A DNA stretch of 22,646 nt from Clostridia bacterium BRH_c25 (GTDB taxonomy: Bacteria > Bacillota_A > Clostridia > Lutisporales > Lutisporaceae), in NCBI GenBank assembly GCA_001515955.1, contig LOES01000162.1:1-22646 (forward strand), written 5' to 3'. The notes under the pieces were generated by a model. The model was not told the origin of the DNA, did not search any database, and was given only the letters and a program-made list of their open reading frames with translations. The position numbers and the translations under genes are program-made. Below, one piece after another: positions 15,203 through 21,288 of this stretch; position 1 is the stretch's first letter; every line of letters begins with the position of its first letter.

Positions 15203-15387
15203 CTTAATAAATACAAATGAAATATCAATAATATACATAAAACTATAGATACATACAAACAATACACATATTGAATTATTGCTTATCATGTTTGTCTTAC
15301 AGTCTCTAGATAAAAATACAAGCAACGACATAAAATTCTATAGACTATGTAAATGATTTATGTTAATATGATATTAAATTAAAAGTA

Positions 15388-15580
15388 TGTAGCCTGGAAT
15401 GTTCGATATGCCTATATTTGAACCTACAGAGCCAATACGGGAATCCACGTACGCGGCCCAATACCATGCCTCATTTATAGTCTATTTGCAGCAGAGGAAG
15501 GTAGGAAGCCCTGTCAGGATACCCACCTAGCAAGAGCTAGGTGTCAAATTACAGCTAAACGGCATTTTGGGGCAACAATA
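15388..15580 (+). ncRNA. ssrS: 6S RNA
   Basis: This non-coding RNA binds the housekeeping-sigma RNA polymerase holoenzyme, mimicking an open promoter and dampening transcription in stationary phase. A closing stem pairs GCCTGGAA (15392-15399) with TTTTGGGGC (15564-15572), with a bulge. After the 5' bulge containing TGTTCGAT, ATGCC (15408-15412) pairs with GGCAT (15561-15565) in competition or extension. ATTTGA/TCAAAT and GGGAATCC/GGATACCC continue the long irregular hairpin. On the 3' side CACCTAGC-aaga-GCTAGGTG forms the small hairpin, followed by TTACAGC...CGGCAT. The Escherichia coli 6S RNA has the same AUGUUCG near its 5' end and the same hairpin then UUACAGC...CGGCAU near its 3' end, which fixes identity and strand. 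A terminator follows at once. Ends are approximate. Confidence 0.88.
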
Positions 15581-15581
15581 C

Positions 15582-15621
15582 AAGAAAAGCTTTGGAGTAA
15601 TATCCAGAGCTTTTCTTATTA
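15582..15621 (+). terminator. Terminator after 6S RNA, probably bidirectional
   Basis: 15582-15596 and 15603-15617 pair over 15 bp with one G-T, around a 6-nt loop, and run into TTTTCTTATTAT. It ends 7 bp before the end of the convergent CPBP gene and probably serves both. Confidence 0.85.
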
Positions 15622-15627
15622 TGAAAT

Positions 15628-16548
15628 TCAAACCAACCAAGACCTTATTCTATTCCTATATGTGTAGAGCAGCAGTAATACCATAAGCTCCACAATAATA
15701 AAAGAGATTTCAATTATGTTCCCATAGTTGACTCCCGAGACCACAACATCCCCGGAATTGTTGAAAATAAATATTACAGCACCTTTAAAATACTCGTAAT
15801 CCTGTAATTTTACAATATTTACCTGTATATAGTCATATATGAAATGGTAAGCAGCAGGCAAGTATAGAGAATCAGTCAGAATGTAGAGGTACCCCAATAT
15901 TACACCGCCCAAGGCAACATCTATAAAATCAAGCAGCTTTCCATAGGTTAGAATATGAGCTGCCATAAAAATCAAAGAACTGATAAGCAATGCCCATTTA
16001 TTTCCCATTGAGATCATAAGCCTTTTCTGTATGTATCCCCTGAAAATAGCTTCCTCTCCGAAGCCTACAAGCAGAAAGGCCAGGATACCGTAGAATAATG
16101 ATCTCTGAATTTCCAACCTGCTGAAAATTCCAATACCGGAGCTCTGAAACCAAAGAGTTCCCATTGCAAGGGAAAGCAGCATTATAAATAAAATTTCCAA
16201 GGAGCCGCCTATAAGACCAAATCCAAACATTTTAAGGCTGTTTTTCCTCCACTTCAGCCCTATAATATCTGTGCTCCGCTTATCGATATATTTCCAATAC
16301 AAGTACGTCATGATTATCACAAATATATTGTATATGCTGCCGATAAACAAGTATTCCGGGCTTTTTGCCATTTGCTCCATCATTTCGTTGTTACTCATAT
16401 AAGCACCTTTAGAATAGTAGAAAATGGTGCCGAATATGATTAATGCAGCCAATGACCAGACAATATTTATAACAAAATCAAGCATAAAAATTGATAAAAT
16501 TCTTAAAGATGCCGGCACAACATCCTTTTTATCTATACCGTCAGCCAT
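15628..16548 (-). CDS. CPBP-family intramembrane metalloprotease (Abi/CAAX-like)
   Basis: A 306-residue polytopic membrane protein with about eight hydrophobic segments. The CPBP motifs are present: EEAIFRGY (E165, E166, R170), FMAAH (H198) and, in the last core helix, YHFIYDY (H235), which replaces the usual HxxxN. Relatives act as intramembrane glutamic proteases, some in bacteriocin immunity or protein export. The open frame extends to 16641, but GGAGGT 6 nt before ATG 16548 sets the start and the extension overlaps malQ. It starts 13 nt after the malQ stop, so it is co-transcribed with malQ; no functional link between them is evident. The substrate cannot be told from sequence. Confidence 0.88.
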   Translation of the reverse strand: MADGIDKKDVVPASLRILSIFMLDFVINIVWSLAALIIFGTIFYYSKGAYMSNNEMMEQMAKSPEYLFIGSIYNIFVIIMTYLYWKYIDKRSTDIIGLKWRKNSLKMFGFGLIGGSLEILFIMLLSLAMGTLWFQSSGIGIFSRLEIQRSLFYGILAFLLVGFGEEAIFRGYIQKRLMISMGNKWALLISSLIFMAAHILTYGKLLDFIDVALGGVILGYLYILTDSLYLPAAYHFIYDYIQVNIVKLQDYEYFKGAVIFIFNNSGDVVVSGVNYGNIIEISFIIVELMVLLLLYTYRNRIRSWLV

Positions 16549-16561
16549 CCTCCTACCTCCG

Positions 16562-18073
16562 CTACAATTTATTCCTGTTATAAAGCACCGACAGCCGTGC
16601 AAGCCTTTCCTCAAGCTCCTCTGCCAAAAGCCCTTCCTCAAGCCTCCATACCCAGTTTCTGCCGCCTATTGTGCTGGGAATGTTCATCCTTGCCTCACTT
16701 CCAAGACATAAAACATCCTGCATAGGGATTATTGCTGTATTGGCTCTGCTGCCAAAGGCACTCTCAATAAGGGTCCAGCACATAGTGTTCTCCCCAAGCT
16801 CTTCCGCAATACCAAAATACCTCTTTAGTTCATCAATTGCCCCGGGGTCTGTTCCTTTCATCTTTAAATACCAGCCTACAGTAGTATCATTGTCATGGGT
16901 ACCGGTGTATACCACTGAATTCTCCTCGTAATTATGCGGAAGAAACCTTTCCTCTGAACCTCTTCCAAAGGTAAACTGGAGTATTTTCATACCCGGAAAT
17001 TCAAATTCATTCTTAAGCTCTTCAACTTCCCTGGTAATAAAGCCCAAATCTTCAGCAATAATGGGCATATCACCTTTATATGCTTTTAAGACTTGAAAAA
17101 GCTCTTTTCCTGGAGCCTTCACCCAACAGCCCTTCTGCGCGGTTTTTTCTCCCCCGGGAATCTCCCAGTATCTTTCAAAGCCCCTGAAATGGTCAATTCT
17201 TATAATATCAACTACTTTAAGCATCAAGTCCAGTCTGTCCCTCCACCATTTGAAATCATCCTTCTCCATCTCATCCCACTTGTAGTGAGGATTTCCCCAG
17301 AATTGACCCGTCTCACTGAAATAATCAGGAGGGACCCCCGCCACCTTCGCAGGATTCCCTGCTTCATCCAGTTCGAACAATGTGCGCTGGGACCAGGCAT
17401 CACAGCTGTCATAGGATACGAATATAGGCAGGTCACCAATAATCTTTACCCCCTGCTTATTGGCATACGCCTTAAGCTCATGCCACTGGCTGAAGAACAT
17501 GTACTGAAGAAACCTTTGATATTCAATTTCCCGGGCAAGCTTATCCTTGTAATATTCCAGTGCCCCGGAATCCCTGAAAGCTATTCCTTTTTCCCATAGG
17601 TTCCACGGAATACCTCCAAAATACTCCTTCAGAGCCATAAAAAGCGAAAACTGATCAAGCCAATATTTATTCTCCTCTGAAAACCTATCATAACCTTTGT
17701 CTGTTCCAGCTGCTTTGAAGCTCGCATATGCCTTCCTATACAAGTTTTCTTTAAAAACCCTTACTCTGTCAAACTCCACACCCCTTGCATCGAAATCCGG
17801 CGTTACTCCTGCATCCTCCTGATCCAATAGCCTCCACTCAATAAGCTTTTCAATGCTTATCAGCATGGTGTTTCCTGCAAAGGCAGAAAAACATTGATAA
17901 GGAGACTCACCATATCCCACAGGCCCAAGGGGCAGTATTTGCCAAAGCTTCTGCCTGCTGCGGACCAGAAAATCCACAAATCTGTATGCCTCACTACCCA
18001 GTTCACCAATACCATATCTTGAAGGAAGCGATGTTATATGCAGAAGTATCCCGCTTTCTCTATCAAATTTCAT
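16562..18073 (-). CDS. malQ: 4-alpha-glucanotransferase (amylomaltase)
   Basis: A 503-residue cytoplasmic GH77 enzyme that transfers glucan segments between maltodextrins and releases glucose. It starts MKFDRESGILLHITSLPSRYGIG, with the family signature LPLGPVGYGESPYQCFSAFAGN (47-68). The catalytic triad is intact: nucleophile D294 (RIDHFRG), acid/base E341 (IIAEDLG) and D394 (TGTHDND). The length is normal for bacterial MalQ. GGGGGTAATAAG precedes the ATG. It diverges from the alpha-glucan phosphorylase gene across 218 bp, a typical pairing: MalQ lengthens short maltodextrins that the phosphorylase then shortens to glucose-1-phosphate. A CPBP protease gene follows in the same transcript. Confidence 0.96.
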   Translation of the reverse strand: MKFDRESGILLHITSLPSRYGIGELGSEAYRFVDFLVRSRQKLWQILPLGPVGYGESPYQCFSAFAGNTMLISIEKLIEWRLLDQEDAGVTPDFDARGVEFDRVRVFKENLYRKAYASFKAAGTDKGYDRFSEENKYWLDQFSLFMALKEYFGGIPWNLWEKGIAFRDSGALEYYKDKLAREIEYQRFLQYMFFSQWHELKAYANKQGVKIIGDLPIFVSYDSCDAWSQRTLFELDEAGNPAKVAGVPPDYFSETGQFWGNPHYKWDEMEKDDFKWWRDRLDLMLKVVDIIRIDHFRGFERYWEIPGGEKTAQKGCWVKAPGKELFQVLKAYKGDMPIIAEDLGFITREVEELKNEFEFPGMKILQFTFGRGSEERFLPHNYEENSVVYTGTHDNDTTVGWYLKMKGTDPGAIDELKRYFGIAEELGENTMCWTLIESAFGSRANTAIIPMQDVLCLGSEARMNIPSTIGGRNWVWRLEEGLLAEELEERLARLSVLYNRNKL

Positions 18074-18124
18074 CTTATTACCCCCAAAGCAATATTATGC
18101 ATAGTCCTATTATATAATTATTAT

Positions 18125-18152
18125 ATTATATTATCAAAAATAGATTGATCAA
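18125..18152 (-). promoter_or_regulatory. Putative malQ promoter in the malQ-glgP divergent region
   Basis: Minus strand TTGATC (18152-18147), 16-bp spacer, TATAAT (18130-18125). The 18074-18291 region must also hold the glgP promoter; TTTACT at 18195 or TATAAA at 18239 are candidates, but neither pairs with a good partner box. No operator repeat was recognised. Confidence 0.45.
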
Positions 18153-18291
18153 AGATAAGACTGGCACGTTATGCATCAGGGAGGCAGAAGTGCTTTTACT
18201 ATTCTATACCGGGCAATTGTATATTATCTGCTTTTGGTATAAAATTGGGATATTAGATTCACTCAGATTTGTCAGGGAGGTATAATAAACT

Positions 18292-19902
18292 ATGCACAAT
18301 GATTTACCGGCCGTAGCATATTTTTGTATGGAATATGGCTTGGACACCAGTTTCAAAATGTATGCCGGAGGACTTGGAATACTTGCCGGGGATTACCTTA
18401 AGGGAGCTAAAGACTACAGCATGCCCATAATCGGCATAGGTCTCAAATGGAAGCAAGGCTATGGAGACCAAATGATAGGAAAAGACAGCAAGCCCTTTGA
18501 TTCATATCATAACTACAGTTATGATTTTCTTGAGGATACGGGTGTAAAGGTCACAGTAAATATAAGGCAAAGAAATGTTGACTGCAAGGTATGGAAGGTC
18601 AATAAATTTGGTAATGCCGATATATATCTTCTGGATACTGATATTCCGGAGAACGAGGATGCCTGGATCACAGGACAGCTTTATGGATGGTTCGGTGAGG
18701 AACGGATTGCCCAGGAAATGGTTCTGGGAATCGGTGGAGTTAAAGCTTTACGGGCGCTTGGAATAAGTGTAGATATATATCACTTCAATGAAGGTCATGC
18801 AGTTCTTGCGGCTCTTGAGCTTATCAGAGAAAAGCTGGAGGGGGGCCTTAATTTTCCGGAGGCTCTGGATACCATAAGAAAGCAAGTGGTTTTCACTACC
18901 CATACTCCAATAAGACAGGGAAACGAAGAGCATTATATGGACAGACTTCAATATATGGGAGCATTTAACGGCCTCACTTCCGAGCAAATGGTCCATATAG
19001 GCGGCAACCCCTTTAATATGACAGTTGCAGCATTAAGAGTGAGCAAGAAGTCAAACGCCGTAGCAGCCCTTCATGGGGAAACGGCCAATAAAATGTGGGA
19101 GCATGTGGATTACCCCAAGCCAATAGTAGGCATAACAAATGCCATCCATGTACCTACCTGGGTGGATTCTGACATATTGGCTGCTGCTGATGGCAGTGGA
19201 AGACTCTGGGACATTCATATGAAAAACAAGGAGAAGCTGATTGAGTTTATAAGAGAGCGTACAGGTGCACTGCTTGATCCTGATATATTGCTTGTAGGTT
19301 TTTCAAGAAGAGCCGCGCCTTATAAAAGAAGCAATTTCATATTCAGTGATGAGGCTGTGGTAGGACCGCTGCTGGAAAATGGCAAGCTGCAGATAGTGTT
19401 CTCAGGCAAAGCCCATCCCCTTGACGATATGGGCAAGCAAATCATTGGCAACCTTGTCTCCATGTCGAAGAAATATCCAAATGCAGTTGTTTTTCTCGAA
19501 AACTATGATATGGAAATTGGGAAGATGCTGACAAGAGGCTCCGACATATGGCTGAACAACCCGAGAAGGCCTAATGAAGCCAGCGGCACTTCCGGTATGA
19601 AGGCAGCAATGAACGGAGTATTGAATCTAAGCATTCTGGATGGCTGGTGGCCGGAAGCCTGCCGGCACGGAGTAAACGGCTGGCAGGTAGGTGATGCCTT
19701 CCAGAGCAGCGATATTGAGGAGCAGGACAGACATGACCTGCAGTCACTGTATAAAGTATTACTTGATGAAGTTTTGCCCACTTATTACGGTAACAGGGAC
19801 AAATGGACAGATATGATGAAAAACAGCATCAACTCCACAAGATATCAATTCTCAATGGAACGGATGCTGAAGGAATATTACGAAAAGTTGTATAATGCAT
19901 AA
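18292..19902 (+). CDS. glgP: Alpha-glucan (glycogen/maltodextrin) phosphorylase, short form
   Basis: A 536-residue GT35 enzyme that removes glucose units from alpha-1,4-glucan as glucose-1-phosphate using pyridoxal phosphate. It starts AVAYFCMEYGL, has the glycine loop YAGGLGILAGDYLK (24-37), HFNEGHA (164-170) and the active-site loop VVFTTHTPIRQGNE (199-212). The cofactor site NEASGTSGMKAAMNG contains the Schiff-base lysine K437. It lacks the N-terminal regulatory extension of the roughly 830-residue glycogen phosphorylases and belongs to the compact branch common in thermophiles, clostridia and archaea. GGGAGG lies 11 nt before the ATG. It diverges from malQ and is closed by a hairpin at 19906-19932. 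The preference for glycogen or maltodextrin cannot be read from sequence. Confidence 0.94.
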   Translation: MHNDLPAVAYFCMEYGLDTSFKMYAGGLGILAGDYLKGAKDYSMPIIGIGLKWKQGYGDQMIGKDSKPFDSYHNYSYDFLEDTGVKVTVNIRQRNVDCKVWKVNKFGNADIYLLDTDIPENEDAWITGQLYGWFGEERIAQEMVLGIGGVKALRALGISVDIYHFNEGHAVLAALELIREKLEGGLNFPEALDTIRKQVVFTTHTPIRQGNEEHYMDRLQYMGAFNGLTSEQMVHIGGNPFNMTVAALRVSKKSNAVAALHGETANKMWEHVDYPKPIVGITNAIHVPTWVDSDILAAADGSGRLWDIHMKNKEKLIEFIRERTGALLDPDILLVGFSRRAAPYKRSNFIFSDEAVVGPLLENGKLQIVFSGKAHPLDDMGKQIIGNLVSMSKKYPNAVVFLENYDMEIGKMLTRGSDIWLNNPRRPNEASGTSGMKAAMNGVLNLSILDGWWPEACRHGVNGWQVGDAFQSSDIEEQDRHDLQSLYKVLLDEVLPTYYGNRDKWTDMMKNSINSTRYQFSMERMLKEYYEKLYNA

Positions 19903-19905
19903 GTA

Positions 19906-19932
19906 GAAAAATACGACGCTGTCGCATTTTTC
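19906..19932 (+). terminator. Terminator after the phosphorylase gene
   Basis: GAAAAATACGAC (19906-19917) pairs with GTCGCATTTTTC (19921-19932) with one A-C mismatch and a 3-nt loop. The T-run is inside the stem. It begins 3 nt after the stop codon and abuts element C. Confidence 0.7.
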
Positions 19933-20053
19933 AGTCACTAGTCACGAGACACTAGTCTCTAGATTTCTTGGTATTCCTTATGGGTATAGGCTTAGCCCAG
20001 TCTTCGGAGGCCTACCCTAATCCTAGCGACTAGAATCTAGCGACTAGTGTCTG
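19932..20053. repeat. Intergenic element with CTAGTCNC-type inverted arms (element C)
   Basis: The arms 19932-19963 and 20021-20053 are imperfect inverted complements made of CTAGTCNC-like words. The core has GGTATTCCTTATGGGTATAG (19970-19989), CTTCGGAGG (20002-20010) and CTACCCTAATCCTAGCGACT. The left block and the TCTCTAGATTTC before it match element B at 7374-7406, but element B has about 13 extra bases before its CCTTCGAAGG. Unlike element B, the arm mismatches here show no G-U bias. It lies between the convergent phosphorylase and HD-domain genes, hemmed by hairpins on both sides, with no ORF inside. Confidence 0.8.
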
Positions 20054-20073
20054 AAGAATGCTGCGCATTCTTC
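20053..20073 (-). terminator. Perfect 9-bp hairpin after the HD-domain gene
   Basis: GAAGAATGC (20053-20061) and GCATTCTTC (20065-20073) with a 3-nt loop, 10 bp past the HD gene stop. No T-run follows on the minus strand, so terminator function is uncertain. Confidence 0.4.
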
Positions 20074-20083
20074 TGCTTTTATC

Positions 20084-20647
20084 CTAAAGTCCCAAATCAT
20101 CTGCTATTTCAGTCATTGCCTTGAGGGATATTTCTGCAAACTCGGCAAAAGGTATCCCCAGCTTTTCTATTGAGCGCATTGCATTTCTGTCGGCACCTGC
20201 GGCAAATCTTACCTCATCCATTCTCTTTGTAATGGATTTTACTTTTACGCTTGAGAGCTTCTTATCAGGGTATACCAGAGTAATTGCAGTAATAAAGCCT
20301 GTTATAGGGTCTCCTGCATATATTGCCCGATCCATCTTGCTCTGTATCGGCACCTTTGTATCTGAATTATGCGCACATATGGAATGATACATTTCCTCGT
20401 TTCCGAAGCCTTCTTCTTTTAACAGTTCTACCGCTTTAGGGCCATGCAGTGCGGGATGGTTCCTGTAGTCAATGATATCAGCATCCAAATCGTGCAGCAG
20501 GCCTGTCATTGCCCACAATTCTTCTTTTTCCGGCTCCAGCTTCCTGGCCAGTGCCCTCATAACACTTTCCACAGCGTAGGAATGCTTTACCAAATGCTCT
20601 GTAGTCAAGTGCTTATTGAGTATTTCCAATGCTTTTGTTCTGTCCAT
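20084..20647 (-). CDS. HD-domain phosphohydrolase-like protein
   Basis: A 187-residue soluble protein with the HD metal-binding pattern: H22 (LVKHSYAVE), H52-D53 (GLLHDLDADIID), further histidines at H64/H68 (NHPALHGP) and D109 region (KMDRAIYAGDPITG). Such proteins hydrolyse nucleotide or nucleoside phosphates; this subgroup has no assigned substrate that I know of. ATG 20647 follows AAGGAGG by 7 nt. It starts 12 nt after the msrC stop and so is the second gene of that operon. The C-terminal half (SVKVKSITKRMDEVRFAAGADR) is helical and typical of the subgroup. The association with msrC suggests shared regulation, not necessarily a shared pathway. Confidence 0.88.
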   Translation of the reverse strand: MDRTKALEILNKHLTTEHLVKHSYAVESVMRALARKLEPEKEELWAMTGLLHDLDADIIDYRNHPALHGPKAVELLKEEGFGNEEMYHSICAHNSDTKVPIQSKMDRAIYAGDPITGFITAITLVYPDKKLSSVKVKSITKRMDEVRFAAGADRNAMRSIEKLGIPFAEFAEISLKAMTEIADDLGL

Positions 20648-20659
20648 CCATACTCCTCC

Positions 20660-21160
20660 TTAGTGAATTTGATTCCAATCTATGTATTTATTGAGTTTAT
20701 CTACAAAAAGCTGAAGGTATTTGGCATCCAACTCATCAAATCTGTTTACCGTCGGGCTGTCTATATCCAATACCCCATATACTATTCCATCCTTGATTAC
20801 AGGTACCACGACTTCAGAATTCGATGCACAGTCACAGGCAATATGCCCCGGGAACAAATGAACATCCGGCACAAGCTGGGTCTTCATCTCAGCCACAGCT
20901 GTTCCGCATACCCCCTTGCCAGATTTTATTCTCGTACAGGCTGTCTTCCCTTGAAAAGGACCTAGTACCAGCTCTCCCTTTTTCATAAAATAAAAGCCTG
21001 ACCAGTTGATGTCCTCAAGATTCGTGTATAGTAAAGCAGCAGCATTTGACAGGTTGGCAAGCCAGTCGGATTCACTTGAAAGGAGCCCTTCAAGTCTCAC
21101 AAGCATTATCTTATAGAATATATCCCTGTCTTCTACATTTATTCTACTGTTATCCTGCAT
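20660..21160 (-). CDS. msrC: Free methionine-(R)-sulfoxide reductase, GAF-domain type
   Basis: A 166-residue single GAF-domain enzyme that reduces free L-methionine-(R)-sulfoxide, part of oxidative-damage repair in the cytoplasm. Family signatures are INWSGFYF (51-58), LGPFQGKTACTRI, GKGVCGTA and LVPDVHLFPGHIACD. C75, C85 and C109 match the three redox cysteines of the E. coli enzyme (84, 94 and 118) in spacing (10 and 24); C111 is extra. AAGGAGGG lies 6 nt before the ATG. It is first of a two-gene unit with the HD protein, and its promoter at 21209-21237 overlaps the preceding gene's terminator. Alongside rubrerythrin it adds peroxide-stress capacity in an anaerobe. Confidence 0.94.
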   Translation of the reverse strand: MQDNSRINVEDRDIFYKIMLVRLEGLLSSESDWLANLSNAAALLYTNLEDINWSGFYFMKKGELVLGPFQGKTACTRIKSGKGVCGTAVAEMKTQLVPDVHLFPGHIACDCASNSEVVVPVIKDGIVYGVLDIDSPTVNRFDELDAKYLQLFVDKLNKYIDWNQIH

Positions 21161-21208
21161 ATTTTACCCTCCTTATAATACCCCCATAGCCTCTAATATA
21201 TTAAACTT

Positions 21209-21237
21209 ATTATATAGCAATCATAAAAAAACGACAA
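21209..21237 (-). promoter_or_regulatory. Promoter of msrC-HD, overlapping the upstream terminator
   Basis: Minus strand TTGTCG (21237-21232), 17-bp spacer, TATAAT (21214-21209). The -35 lies in the descending arm of the terminator hairpin and the spacer contains its T-run. Confidence 0.5.
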
Positions 21238-21260
21238 GCATATAAAAATGCCTGTCGCTT
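21224..21260 (-). terminator. Terminator after the SLH-fused binding protein gene
   Basis: Minus strand CGACAGGCAT and ATGCTTGTCG form a 10-bp stem with one G-T and a T-rich loop, followed by seven T. It is about 30 bp past the stop codon at 21289. Confidence 0.88.
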
Positions 21261-21288
21261 TTAAATACGCTGCAAAATGGGGGTACTG

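Noticed and set aside
15388..15580. Riboswitch, SRP RNA, RNase P RNA or tmRNA at the structured RNA locus
   Set aside because: The conserved sequences of those RNAs are absent, and the ends and hairpin order match 6S RNA.
16549..16641. 31-residue extension of the CPBP protein
   Set aside because: It overlaps the end of malQ and lacks a ribosome binding site, while ATG 16548 has GGAGGT 6 nt upstream.
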